Of a stretch of DNA of 64,000 nt, positions 54,109 to 64,000 are shown piece after piece. A model generated the notes under the pieces. It had not been told where the DNA came from and made no database searches. It saw only the letters and a program-made list of their open reading frames with translations. The translations under genes were made by a program, and so were the position numbers. How positions within the stretch are numbered: the first letter of the stretch is position 1; every line of letters starts with the position of its first letter. The stretch is from Coxiella-like endosymbiont (lineage in GTDB: Bacteria; Pseudomonadota; Gammaproteobacteria; Coxiellales; Coxiellaceae): positions 1 to 64,000 of the forward strand of contig NZ_CP084737.1 in the NCBI RefSeq assembly GCF_024730665.1, read 5' to 3'.

Positions 54109-56249
54109 TTACTGATTTTCCCGACTATTAGTATCATCATCTTCATTAATATTTTTAGAATTTACATTGCGATGTGAGCAATGTTCCAGCTTTGTTGTGA
54201 GAGTTAGCTGAGTAGAAGGTGGCATCGAGATGGGTAATTTATCGACGTCAACCGTTTCTATCGGCGTTGGTGTGCAAAAAGATTCCGAAGATTGTGTATA
54301 GTAGGAGCTAGAACCTCCTTTCCCATAATATCGTCGATCATCTCCTCCTACCCGCGTTCCACGACGTAAACGCCCTTCACTTTCTCCGCGTGAATGATGG
54401 TAATAGCGGCGTCGTGAACTTTGACGACTTTCAATTAAATAGCGAGGCTCTTCGGCTGTCTGTCTTCGTTTATTGCCACCGTTGTTGCTTCGATGTCTGG
54501 GTTGTTGAAGCAAACTCTCCGTTATTTTTGAAGCAGGTGGTTTGAGATGTTCGTTACTACCGAACATCTTCGTCATCAATCGTTTAAATAAACCCGTATT
54601 TCCTGGTTTACGAGGCACTATTGGCGTTTGCATCATTCTTCTTGGTATCGTTAAAAATTGTTGAATGATCGGTTCAACAAATGGTTTAGTTTCTTGTTTT
54701 TGTGGGATTTCTGTTTTGCATATTTTAGCGAGTTTATAACTAAGCGTTCCTTTAGCATGATCTAAACTGGCAGGATCAATTTTAATTTGTTTTAATTGGT
54801 ATGTCGGCGTTTCCATGTATTGATTAGGGACGACGGTGATTTTTACTGGATAATGTTTTTCAATATTTCTTAAAACTTCGCGCTTTTCATTAATTAAATA
54901 AGTGGTAAGGTCTACAGGTGCCTGTAATTGAAAGTGAATATTTTTTGCTTTGGAAGCCTGCTCCTGAATTACATGGACAATTGACAAACCCAATGATTCA
55001 ATACTACGGATTGTACCTTCGCCATTACATCGCGGACAGGGTACTTGGGTCGATCGTGTGAGAGAAGAGCGCAAGCGTTGTCGGGACATTTCCAACAAAC
55101 CAAAGCGTGAGATTCGTCCGATTTGAATACGAGCGCGATCTTGTTTTAATGCCTCACGAAGACAATTTTCAACTTCGCGTTGATTACGCACAGGCGTCAT
55201 ATCAATAAAATCAATAACAATTAAGCCGCCAATATCACGGATACGCAATTGACGGGCAATTTCTTCAGCTGCCTCTAAATTAGTTGAAAATGCTGTCTCT
55301 TCAATGCTGGCTCCTCGTGTAGCGCGAGCGGAGTTAATATCAAGGGCTACCAGTGCTTCTGTTTGATCGATAATCAGAGATCCACCTGACGGAAGACGAA
55401 TTTCACGTTGGTGAGCGTTTTCAATTTGTTGCTCGATTTGAAACCGACTGAAAAGAGGTAAATGGGCGCGATAAAGTTTTAAACGTTCTACCAAATGAGG
55501 GCGTACCTGACTAATGTAGTGATGAGCGTTGTTGCATGCTTGTTCATCATCAATAAGAATTTCCTCGATATCTTGACGTAGGTAGTCGCGAATAGCGCGA
55601 ATAATCACATCGCTTTCCTGATGAATTAAATAAGGTCCTAATTTTGCCACAGCTGCTTGTTTTATCGCTTCCCAATAACGCAGCAAGATCTTTAAATCCC
55701 ACTCTAATTCTTCTCTAGAACGGCCCAGACCTGCCGTTCGAACAATAAGACCCATACCTTCTGGTAATTCCAGTTTATTGATCATTTCACGTAGTTGTTC
55801 GCGCTCTTCTCCTTCAATTCTCCGCGAAATCCCACACGCTCTGGGATTGTTAGGCATTAGCACCAAAAAAGAACCCGCGAGGCTGATAAAAGTTGTTAGA
55901 GCGGCTCCCTTCGTACCACGCTCTTCTTTATCTATTTGGACGACTAATTCCTGGCCAACTTTAAGTACTCGATTAATATCGATAGAATCAAAATCATGCT
56001 GAGTTTCTTGAAGGAAGTATTCTCGTGAAATTTCTTTTAATGGTAAAAATCCGTGACGTTCACTCCCGTAATTAACGAACACTGCCCCCAAACTAGGTTC
56101 GATACTGCTAATGACCCCTTTATAAATGTTTGATTTTTTTGTTCCTGTCCGGGAATTTCGATATCAAGATCAACTAATTTAGAATCATCCATAATAGCCA
56201 CGCGCAGCTCATCCGGCTGGGTAGCGTTAATCAGCATTCTTCTCTTCAT
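54109..56249 (-). CDS. rne: Ribonuclease E, frameshifted near the N-terminus as sequenced
   Basis: Endoribonuclease central to mRNA decay and rRNA/tRNA maturation. It starts at ATG 56249 (MKRRMLINATQPDELRVAIM). The frame breaks within the S1 domain at plus-strand T7 56134-56140; one extra base gives EQKKSNIYKGVISSIEPSLG joining GAVFVNYGSERHGFLPLKEI. The DNase I-like core has VALDINSARATRG and VIDFIDMTPVRNQREVE (magnesium aspartates). CPRCNGEG is the zinc-link. The restored length is about 713 residues. The tail is basic and arginine-rich, shorter than in E. coli, suggesting a reduced degradosome scaffold. The gene is essential in relatives and divergent from rluC. Confidence 0.9.
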
Positions 56250-56629
56250 TGTAAAAACCTGTCTCTTTCAAGGCGCTTAACCACAAACTTAAAGGCCTGT
56301 GTGTTTCAGAAATTTCTCTTAGGAGCGCATGTTAACCAAACATTGAGTCAACTATCGCCAGGATCAGAAGCACAGCAATCCCCATTTTGATATTTGCCAA
56401 AGCAAAACCCGGAATGCTAAGCAGGCATTCTTCCGCTCATTTTCCTTTCATCATTTGGACCCTCCTCTCACATCATGAGGGTGACGAACCTTAGAATCTA
56501 AGAATTGCTAGCTCATTCGCGCCAATTTTTCACATTCGCATACCATGGTATCATGGCACGAAATGCAACTATAGCAGGCTTTGTCTAATAAAGCCATATC
56601 ATCATAACTATTTGACAAAAGGACATATT
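56250..56629. other. Divergent rne/rluC intergenic region
   Basis: 380 bases that must hold the rne leader and both promoters. In E. coli the long rne leader mediates autoregulation; the length here is compatible, but I could not identify the conserved hairpins by eye. Confidence 0.45.
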
Positions 56630-57550
56630 TTGAGCATCATTCCCATTCAAATTGATGAAACACACGCCTGGCAACGTTTAGATAACTTCCTTATTAGTCA
56701 GCTTAAGGGTGTTCCTGAAACTCGAATTTATCGAGCTATCCGTAAGGGTGAAGTACGCGTGAATAAAAAGCGGGTCCGTGTAGATTATCGCTTGGCTGTA
56801 GGTGACATGGTTCGTGTTCCGCCAGTGAAAAGATGGGAAGGGAAGATTCCACCGGTATTAGATCGAAGTTTATTGGTTTCATTGGAAATGCGGGTCCTTT
56901 ACGAAGATTCAGATCTTTTAGTCATTAATAAGCCTTCAGGATTGCCGGTACACGGGGGTAGTGGAATAACTCGATTAAGTTTGATTGAGGCATTGCGTGC
57001 CATGCGCCCTAAAGCACGCATTGTGAAGTTGGTCCATCGATTAGACCGGGAAACCTCAGGTTGCTTAGTGGTAGCTAAAAAACACAGCACGCTCCTCGCT
57101 CTGCATACGCTCTTGACTGAACGGAAGGTCAATAAGAAATATCTTTTACTCGTTAAAGGTCATTGGCAAGGAGGTAGGAGACGGCTTGAAGCACCACTTC
57201 AAAAAAACATTTTACAAAGTGGGGAACGAATGGTAGAAGTAAGCCAGGAGGGGAAAGTCGCCGTCACATTTTTTCGACCACTCAAATTTTTTTCCGACAC
57301 CTCTTTATTAGAGGCTAAATTACTTACGGGAAGAACACACCAAATTCGCGTTCATGCTGCTCATATGGGGTATCCTATTGCAGGCGATGAGAAATATGGA
57401 GATCATTCATTTAATCGTGAAATGCGAAGACGTGGTTTATGCCGATTATTTTTGCATTCTGCTGAAATTTATTGCGAGTGGGAGAATAAATATTTAGGTG
57501 TATGTGCTATTTTAGATATTGATTTAATTAATTTTCTTAAAAAACTTTAA
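56630..57550 (+). CDS. rluC: 23S rRNA pseudouridine synthase RluC
   Basis: 306 residues from TTG 56630, chosen because AAAGGA lies six bases before it; an in-frame TTG at 56612 has no ribosome site. An S4 domain (RLDNFLISQLKGVPETRIYR) is followed by the RluA-type core with catalytic Asp in VHRLDRETSGCL and the signature LLTGRTHQIRVHAAHMGYPIAGD. Modifies three uridines of 23S rRNA. The frame is intact. Confidence 0.92.
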   Translation: MSIIPIQIDETHAWQRLDNFLISQLKGVPETRIYRAIRKGEVRVNKKRVRVDYRLAVGDMVRVPPVKRWEGKIPPVLDRSLLVSLEMRVLYEDSDLLVINKPSGLPVHGGSGITRLSLIEALRAMRPKARIVKLVHRLDRETSGCLVVAKKHSTLLALHTLLTERKVNKKYLLLVKGHWQGGRRRLEAPLQKNILQSGERMVEVSQEGKVAVTFFRPLKFFSDTSLLEAKLLTGRTHQIRVHAAHMGYPIAGDEKYGDHSFNREMRRRGLCRLFLHSAEIYCEWENKYLGVCAILDIDLINFLKKL

Positions 57551-59189
57551 CGAAAATTGATAAAAATTGTTTTTATATAACTTTCAAAATAATTTTAACA
57601 AAAATAAAAAATTTTTCTTAGAGAGAGTGTGCGTCTTGTGTAGCAAAAAAACCTAAGTAAAGATGTATCCGTAAAGTCTTCACTGACTCTGATTGTTGGG
57701 ACTTGCAAGATGTAATTACAGATATTCACAGTGTATACTGTACTGGCTTGTTAAGGGGGATTTGAGGAGGATAGATATTAATATCGCGGACACGTCACAT
57801 GCTCCTTGTTATTTTAGAGATTATTTTGATTACGATCTAAATCTCGAAAAATCATGAAAACATTGAATCATTAAAGCATTTATTTATATTTTTCTTCATC
57901 GATGTGAAATACACTATTTAAAGGCAATTAAGAGAGTTTATTTTGATTTTTTTAAAATTCTAAATAACGGCTTATTATGATTAAGTAATAGTAGGTATAC
58001 AACATTAACTAGTGCGGATTCGATGTTAAAGGATTACCTAGTTGGACCGATGATTTTCCTATAATTGAGGGATAAAATCTTACAATGTATTTAAAAGCCA
58101 TCTTAAATTTTCAAAATCACTCAAAAGCCTTACTCCAGCTTCTCTCTAAATTATTAACGCGACTATTTAAATTAATGATTAATGCCAGCTACCCTTAATG
58201 CGTTAAGATAGGAGAGGAATTATCCATTAAGAAAGCTTTATGTAAGACATACCCTAAACCGTCGAACACGTAATCGATAAGGGAAACTAAAAGCTCATTG
58301 ATCCTTTGAATTTCCAATGTTTTTAATGTCAAATTGATTAACTATAATTGGATTATATAAGTTGTGTATACATAGAAAGAAATTTCTGCATGTGTTCGGT
58401 GACTTGGCATTGATGAATAGCGCCTTTCCTAATAAAAGTTTTGGAGCTGGAGAAAGCGAACTCAAAATTTTATCCAAACTAAACTGTGAAGGACACAGGT
58501 TGTATTTTACAAACATTCACCTGGTGCCAGCACGGTTGACACCAGGGATTTTAAATCAAATTTAAGGTTTTTGGAATTACATGGCAAAAAAAAATTATAT
58601 TTTTTATGTTATCTCAATTTTATCTAGTCCAAGATGGTAAGAGGTCAAAAAAGACAAATAAAAATTGGAAGATCTGTTAAGTTTATTTTTGATAGGGATA
58701 GGTATTAAAACGTTTTTTGAGTAGCTATAATGAGTAGCATCAATGCGGAATCTATGTAATTTAGTTGGTTAATGGTATATATATCAGTAGAAATAGCTAT
58801 TTTACAGCAGGCATTATTTAAATTTAGGTATTCTGGTTATAGATTCATCTCTGAAATACAATCTTTTTTCTTGGCTGATTCTATCAGGTATTCGATGTTG
58901 ATGAAGTAAGGATCGCGATCTCTTTGAGCAAATAGTAAAATTTAGTTTAAACAAGGTTAGGGATTACCTATCTATCTTACAAAATATCCACTTCAATGGT
59001 TTTTAAAATAGTGAAGTTCTTTGATTTTTCGTTTACCTTGTACAATTCCAATCACTTTGATTTATTGTAAAAGTTGTTTTGTATTTAATCCCAGAGTAAT
59101 GCTCAGGATATTTAAATGGATCAGTTAGTTATATTATATTTTATCGCAACGAATCTGTAAGAGATAGAGAATTGATATACGTTTGTTCC
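57551..59189. other. 1.6 kb stretch with no recognisable gene
   Basis: Only short frames (for example 58362-58565) with no family features. Right after rluC there is a weak AT-only hairpin (57560-57576) that could be a poor terminator. Confidence 0.5.
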
Positions 59190-59610
59190 CATATACCATT
59201 CTGCAGAGAATGAAAAATTACCTTTGAAAAATGCATCACTTCAAGTTTGTGATCGACAGATGGAGTTGGAAGGTCAGTTGCCTTTGAAAGAACTTCCCCG
59301 TATAGTACTTCGTTAAAAAAAGCTGTTTTTTAGACATTTTCTAGAAAGGGAGAATGGGTACGTTGATTTAAAGGACATGGAAAAGACAATACAGTGCTGA
59401 TATATCAGCGTTGTAGCCACCCCATGAGCTGTGATATAAACATAGGGCCTGCCCCAGTGGTGGACAGATACAGGAGCGAAGCAGTTTCTAAATTTGTACA
59501 CCTCTTCTAGTAACTGATGAAAAGATGATCATTGCAGCAATTTGGTAAAGGAAGCATTATTACTTGGCTTATAAATACCTCTAAGGCATGAACAAGAGGG
59601 ATTTTTGTTA
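59190..59610 (+). pseudogene. yceD: Remnant of yceD-like gene (DUF177)
   Basis: Directly upstream of rpmF, where yceD lies in most gammaproteobacteria. At 59238-59310 the frame reads RQMELEGQLPLKELPRIV, like the YceD N-terminus. Later shifted frames give SVVATP, CDIN...GPAPVVD and finally EALLLGL with RHEQEG, like its C-terminal end. Stops and indels are scattered, and the CxxC pairs are lost. Confidence 0.55.
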
Positions 59611-59627
59611 ATATTGGAGTAAAGAGA

Positions 59628-59816
59628 ATGGCAGTACAAAAAAGTCGTAAAACACGTTCAAGACGCGGTATGCGTCGTTCGCATGATGCACTCCGCAGCT
59701 CAGTGACTCTATCAAAAGATCCAGTAACGGGCGAAATGCATTTGCGTCACCATGTTAGCCCACAAGGTTATTATAAAGGTCGTCAGGTCATAACGCCAAA
59801 AGAATCTTACGAATAA
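59628..59816 (+). CDS. rpmF: Ribosomal protein L32 (bL32)
   Basis: 62 residues, [20 protein letters not shown] at the start and [16 protein letters not shown] near the end. A GGAGTAAAGAG ribosome site precedes the ATG. The E. coli-type zinc cysteines are absent, consistent with the cysteine-free form. plsX follows 15 bases downstream. Confidence 0.95.
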   Translation: MAVQKSRKTRSRRGMRRSHDALRSSVTLSKDPVTGEMHLRHHVSPQGYYKGRQVITPKESYE

Positions 59817-59831
59817 CCAAGAGTAAGCCCG

Positions 59832-60853
59832 ATGGTAAAGACGATTGCGCTTGACGCTATGGGGGGGACCACGGGCCCAAAGTCATTGTGATTGCTGCAT
59901 TACATATTTTAGAAAGGCATCCAAATGTCAATCTCATCTTTGTTGGAAAGAAAAATAAATTAGGGCCACTTTTACAAGAAACAGGAAAGTCTTTTGAAAC
60001 TCGTTGGGAGATTGTTCACGCTAGTGAAGAAATAGCCATGGATGAATCACCTTCTCAAGCATTACGTAGTAAAAAAGATTCTTCCATGCGCGTTGCGATT
60101 AATTTAGTTAAAGAAGGAAGAGCGAAAGCTTGTGTAAGTGCAGGCAATACTGGTGCTTTAATGGCGACCGCGCGTTATGTATTAAAAACTCTTCCAGGAA
60201 TTGATCGACCCGCGATTATCGCTTCTTTTCCTACGAAGAATAAAAATCAAGTACGGGTGCTGGATTTGGGAGCAAATGTCGATTCGGGCCCTGAAAATTT
60301 GTACCAATTTGGTGTAATGGGTTCTATTTTGGCTTCTGCAGCGGATAATATTTCAAATCCGAAAGTAGGATTGTTGAATGTCGGTGAAGAAGAAATTAAG
60401 GGTAACGAACTAGTAAAAAAAGCAAATGAGCTTTTTGAGAAAAGTAAAGCCATTAGTTATATTGGTTATGTGGAAGGAGATACTATTTTTGATAATGTCG
60501 CTGATGTCGTTGTTTGTGACGGATTTGTAGGTAATGCGGTCTTAAAAGCTACTGAAGGCGTGGTAAAAATGATCGCACAATATGTGAAAACGGCTTTTAA
60601 AGAAGCCTGGTGGGTAAAATTAGCCTTGCTTCCCGCTTTTCCTATTCTTAGACGCTTGATTAAGCAACTCGATTCCGAGCGCCATAATGGAGCAACATTG
60701 TTGGGGCTAAATGGGATTGTAGTTAAAAGTCATGGCAGCGCCAATGTTAACGCGTTTTCTTTTGCTGTGGAAGAAGCGATCTGCGAGGTTGATAAAAATA
60801 TTCCGCAATTAATTAAGGATAAAGTCAGTAACGTTTTAAAGGAAGATCAATGA
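59832..60853 (+). CDS. plsX: Phosphate acyltransferase PlsX, frameshifted near the start as sequenced
   Basis: Makes acyl-phosphate from acyl-ACP for phospholipid synthesis. ATG 59832 gives [13 protein letters not shown]7 at 59861-59867 is one base short; adding a G gives the conserved [14 protein letters not shown] and about 340 residues. Other signatures are [35 protein letters not shown] and [16 protein letters not shown]. Without the extra G the first usable start would remove the nucleotide-binding N-terminus. It overlaps fabH by four bases. Confidence 0.92.
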
Positions 60854-61811
60854 ATTATTCGCGTATTCAAGGTATCGGCAGTTATATACCTGAACAAATA
60901 CTAAGTAATGCAGACTTGGAAAAATTAGTCGACACCTCGCATGAATGGATTATGCAGCGGGTTGGTGTCTGTAAGCGTCATATTGTTGCTAACAGTACCG
61001 ATAATACCACCACGATGGCAGTCGCCGCGTCGCGACGAGCTATTGAAATGGCGGGAATTGATTCAAAAGCTATCGATAAGGTAATCGTTGGCACAGCGAC
61101 TGCAGAATATTTTTTCCCAGCACTGCTTGCTTAGTCCAGCGGCATTTAAATTTAAGAAACGATATTCCTGCATTCGATTTGAACGCGGCCTGTGCAGGCT
61201 TTGTATATGGTTTGAGTGTTGCCGATCAATATATTCGTACAGGTGGAGCCAAAACGGTGCTTGTTATTGGGGTTGATACGTTGTCCAAGGTGGTCGATTG
61301 GAAGGATCGCAGCACATGTGTTTTATTCGGTGATGGCGCAGGGGCTGTTATCTTACAGGCAGACAAAAAACCTGGAATTTTAAGAACTATTTTACGTGCC
61401 AATGGCAATTACGCTGATTTAATCACTTCAAAAAATACTATGTGGGATCGGAAATTTTCATCTTTCTATCTCAAAATGTATGGCAGTGAAGTATTTAAAA
61501 CGGCGGTTACCAAATTAGGCGAAATTGTAGATGAAATTATCGAGAAAAGTGGTGTCAAAAAGTCTGATATCGATTGGTTAATTCCCCATCAAGCTAATAT
61601 GCGTATCATTAAAGCGACAGCTAAACGATTAGATTTACCATTGGAACGCGTTATTTTAACTATCGAAGAACATGGCAATACCTCTGCCGCTTCGATTCCC
61701 CTGGCTTTGGATGCTGGATTTCGGGAAGGTAAAGTAAAACGCGGTGAAATGTTATTGCTCGAAGCATTTGGAGCGGGCCTCGCATGGGGAGCGGTGTTAT
61801 TAACTTTTTGA
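60850..61811 (+). CDS. fabH: 3-oxoacyl-ACP synthase III (FabH), frameshifted as sequenced
   Basis: Condenses acetyl-CoA with malonyl-ACP to start fatty acid synthesis. The N-terminal part ([27 protein letters not shown]) breaks after TATAEYFF at T6 61110-61115 (or the following C3). One extra base gives [20 protein letters not shown] and joins the second half, total about 320 residues. Catalytic residues are present: Cys in [11 protein letters not shown], His in [10 protein letters not shown] and Asn in [12 protein letters not shown]. Co-transcribed between plsX and fabD. Confidence 0.92.
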
Positions 61812-61826
61812 TATAGAGAGACCCAG

Positions 61827-62762
61827 ATGTTGGAATCATTTGCTTTTATATTTCCTGGTCAGGGATCGCAGCAGGTAGGTATGCTATCTGAGCTGGCAGC
61901 GCAACCTATAGTTAAAGAGACCTTTCAGGAAGCCTCTGCTTTGCTAGGTTATAATATTTGGGAATTAGCTCAAACAGGACCGAAAGCGAAACTCGATCAG
62001 ACTGAATTTACTCAACCGGCTTTGCTTGTGGCAGACGTTGCTATTTTCCGTTGTTGGGAAGGATTGGGTGGTAAAAAACCAAAGATGATGGCGGGACATA
62101 GTTTGGGCGAGTATGTCGCCTTAGTGTGTGCTGAAGCCTTAGCGTTTGAAGATGCAGTCCTACTGGTGGAAAGTCGAGGGCGCTATATGCAAGAAGCGGT
62201 CCCTCTTGGCGGTGGCGCGATGGGCGCCATTATTGGGATGAGCGAATCGCAGGTTGAAGTTGTGTGTGAGCGATCAGAGAAAGGAAAGATTGTGAGACCG
62301 GCGAATTTAAATTCTCCAGATCAAGTCGTAATATCCGGTCATGCCGATGCGGTCGATCGTGCTCTTACATTAGCGAAAGCGGAAGGAGCAAAAATAGCGA
62401 TCAGGATCCCAGTTAGTGCACCTTCCCATTGCCCATTGATGCAACCTGCAGCTGATCGTTTGGCTCAAGATCTCGAAAAAATTACGATTGCTTCACCCGC
62501 AATACCGGTTATCCACAACATGGATGCGACCCTCCATTTAAAGCCTGAAGCAATTCGTAAAGCTTTAATCCAGCAATTAATAGGCCCTGTTCGTTGGGTA
62601 GAGACCATCCAGGTGATGATAAAACAGGGAATTAAGCTATTCATAGAATGTGGGCCAAATAATAAATTGGCTAGGCTAAATAAACGAATCAATCAGCATA
62701 CTGAAGTCCTACCGCTAAGAACAATAGAACTGATTTCAGCAATTGTTCGACGTTTAAGCTGA
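61827..62762 (+). CDS. fabD: Malonyl-CoA:ACP transacylase
   Basis: 311 residues, intact. Loads malonate onto ACP. FIFPGQGSQQVGM is the N-terminal signature, AGHSLGEYVAL holds the catalytic serine, VSAPSHCPLM holds the histidine, and PVRWVETI is conserved near the end. It lies 15 bases after fabH. Confidence 0.96.
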   Translation: MLESFAFIFPGQGSQQVGMLSELAAQPIVKETFQEASALLGYNIWELAQTGPKAKLDQTEFTQPALLVADVAIFRCWEGLGGKKPKMMAGHSLGEYVALVCAEALAFEDAVLLVESRGRYMQEAVPLGGGAMGAIIGMSESQVEVVCERSEKGKIVRPANLNSPDQVVISGHADAVDRALTLAKAEGAKIAIRIPVSAPSHCPLMQPAADRLAQDLEKITIASPAIPVIHNMDATLHLKPEAIRKALIQQLIGPVRWVETIQVMIKQGIKLFIECGPNNKLARLNKRINQHTEVLPLRTIELISAIVRRLS

Positions 62763-62783
62763 TAATGGACGAGTGGTTATAAA

Positions 62784-63527
62784 GTGTCTGTTCAAGGAAA
62801 AATTGTTTTTGTAAGTGGGGCATCCCGAGGTATTGGAGCTTCTATCGCAGTGGAATTGGGTCGTCAAGGGGCAGTAGTTTTGGGTACCGCGACGACAGAG
62901 TCAGGAGCAGAGAAAGTGACACAAATGTTAAATAAGGAAGGCGTCCAAGGCAAAGGCTATCTACTGGATGTTTGTGATAAAGAAGCAATAAAAACTACTT
63001 TAGCAGCAGTACAAGCAGACTTCGGATCACCGGAAATTTTAGTGAATAATGCTGGCATAACTCGCGATAACATCATGCTCCGAATGAAACCGGAGCAGTG
63101 GGATACAGTCATTGAGACGAATCTGAGTGCTATTTTTCATCTGACCAGAACCTGCTTAAAATCAATGATCAAGGCTCGTTTTGGACGAATTATTAATATT
63201 AGTTCTGTAGTTGCCGTCACGGGCAATATAGGACAAGCCAATTATGTTGCGGCAAAGGCAGGGATAATTGGCCTTACCAAAGTTACTGCTATGGAGCATG
63301 CTGCTTATGGCATTACCGCTAACTGTATAGCTCCAGGGTTTATTGAGACTGAAATGACAGGAAACTTGTCTCAGAAACAGAAAGAAACCATTCTTGTTCG
63401 AATACCTATGCAACGGATGGGGTATTCCCAAGAAATCGCCCAAGCAGTGGCTTTTTTAGCTTCTAGAAACGCAGGGTATATCACTGGGGAGACATTGCAT
63501 ATTAATGGTGGAATGTGTATGTTATGA
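62784..63527 (+). CDS. fabG: 3-oxoacyl-ACP reductase
   Basis: 247 residues, intact. NADPH-binding GASRGIGAS, the NNAG motif, catalytic Ser in INISSVVA, and Tyr-Lys in YVAAKAG. First reduction step of each elongation cycle. The start is GTG 62784 (sequence MSVQGKIVFVSGAS). It lies 21 bases after fabD. Confidence 0.96.
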   Translation: MSVQGKIVFVSGASRGIGASIAVELGRQGAVVLGTATTESGAEKVTQMLNKEGVQGKGYLLDVCDKEAIKTTLAAVQADFGSPEILVNNAGITRDNIMLRMKPEQWDTVIETNLSAIFHLTRTCLKSMIKARFGRIINISSVVAVTGNIGQANYVAAKAGIIGLTKVTAMEHAAYGITANCIAPGFIETEMTGNLSQKQKETILVRIPMQRMGYSQEIAQAVAFLASRNAGYITGETLHINGGMCML

Positions 63528-63576
63528 CGTTTGAGTTAGGGATTTTTAGGTAGAAAAGGTGTCACACTATACTTGT

Positions 63577-63596
63577 CTACTATTGTTGAATAGTAG
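63577..63596. promoter_or_regulatory. Hairpin between fabG and acpP
   Basis: CTACTATT and AATAGTAG pair around a GTTG loop, in the 123-base gap before acpP. acpP usually has extra transcription beyond that of the fab operon; the hairpin may attenuate or process the upstream message, or be incidental. It has no T-tail. Confidence 0.4.
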
Positions 63597-63650
63597 TGAC
63601 AAAATGTTACTATTGATCAAGTCAATTTTAAGTTAAAAGGGGAGCCAAAC

Positions 63651-63911
63651 ATGGCAACAGTTGAAGAACGAGTCAAGAAGATCGTCATTGACCAATTAGG
63701 TCTAAGTGTTACCAAGGAAGATCAGGTATCTAATGATGCTTCCTTTGTTGATGATTTAGGGGCAGATTCCTTAGATACTGTAGAATTAGTAATGGCATTG
63801 GAAGAAGAATTTGAAACAGAGATCTCTGATGAAGAAGCGGAAAAAATAACAACGATCCAGCAAGCGATCGATTATATTAAGGCGCATTCGGCGAACGTAT
63901 CAACTGACTAG
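63651..63911 (+). CDS. acpP: Acyl carrier protein
   Basis: 86 residues, acidic. The 4'-phosphopantetheine serine is in [18 protein letters not shown]. An AAAGGGGAG ribosome site is well placed before the ATG. The C-terminal tail (AHSANVSTD) is slightly longer than the E. coli ACP. fabF would be expected beyond the window edge. Confidence 0.96.
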   Translation: MATVEERVKKIVIDQLGLSVTKEDQVSNDASFVDDLGADSLDTVELVMALEEEFETEISDEEAEKITTIQQAIDYIKAHSANVSTD

Positions 63912-64000
63912 TTAATGAATTTGGTGATTTTGGAGAAAACGACTTGATTTTAAAGTCGCCTTCCCTTAGTATCCCACAGCAAGCCCTTGGTGGATTGTGG

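Noticed and set aside
57560-57576. AT-only hairpin after rluC as intrinsic terminator
   Set aside because: Seven A-T pairs without a GC core or a following T-run are too weak to support the call.

Overview
The window looks like a piece of chromosome from a reduced, AT-rich gammaproteobacterium, most probably a Coxiella-like tick endosymbiont (a relative of Coxiella burnetii). Three things point there. Core blocks have gammaproteobacterial order: clpP-clpX-lon; thrS-infC-rpmI-rplT-pheS-pheT-ihfA-merR; rpmF-plsX-fabH-fabD-fabG-acpP; rne divergent from rluC; rluD divergent from bamD. Intact genes are separated by 1-4 kb of decayed DNA in which gene remnants can still be read. An O-antigen type sugar cluster with an ABC exporter is present. 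The genus assignment is inference from gene content and order; I could not run a search.

Layout. 1-4.5 kb: minus-strand sugar operon (epimerase, radical SAM enzyme, GHMP sugar kinase, GDP-fucose-synthase-like enzyme, start of one more gene). 6.6-8.3 kb: polysaccharide ABC exporter (wzm, wzt). 8.5-10 kb: family 2 glycosyltransferase. 12.5-15.7 kb: polyamine operon (ornithine decarboxylase, deoxyhypusine-synthase-like enzyme, agmatinase). 17-22.3 kb: tRNA-Leu, tig remnant, clpP, clpX, lon. 23.8-27.9 kb, minus strand: kdsD, kdsC remnant, lptC, lptB, hpf remnant, hprK, ptsH. 29.1-31.8 kb: mlaD remnant, mlaC, broken mlaB, murA. 32.8-35.8 kb: rluD, bamD and a dolichol-kinase-like membrane protein. 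38 kb: tRNA-Val. 39.9-47.3 kb: the translation operon, ihfA, a MerR regulator and tRNA-Pro. 47.3-50.2 kb: remains of an unrecognised minus-strand gene. 50.3-51.3 kb: Trm112-like protein and kdsB. 51.3-53.4 kb: ruins of argR and an arginine-type ABC transporter. 54.1-57.6 kb: rne and rluC. 59.2-63.9 kb: yceD remnant, rpmF and the fatty acid block.

Together the live genes serve translation, protein quality control, fatty acid and lipid supply, peptidoglycan (murA), Kdo/LPS and polyamine synthesis. Lost or decaying functions include arginine uptake and its regulator, trigger factor, parts of the Mla lipid system, kdsC and lptA.

The most striking pattern is in the damage. I count 17 frameshifts in twelve otherwise complete genes. 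Every one is explained by one missing base in a 4-7 base homopolymer, and restoring it gives the normal family length. Essential genes (pheS, pheT, rne, plsX, fabH) are among those hit, so systematic homopolymer undercalling is the likeliest cause, with genuine tract slippage rescued by polymerase infidelity as the biological alternative. I typed these twelve as CDS and kept 'pseudogene' for genes with scattered stops, substitutions and lost segments. I found no CRISPR array, insertion sequence, prophage, toxin-antitoxin pair or convincingly new system. The unexplained structures most worth a look are several long, perfect, mutually unrelated palindromes in the gene-free stretches.
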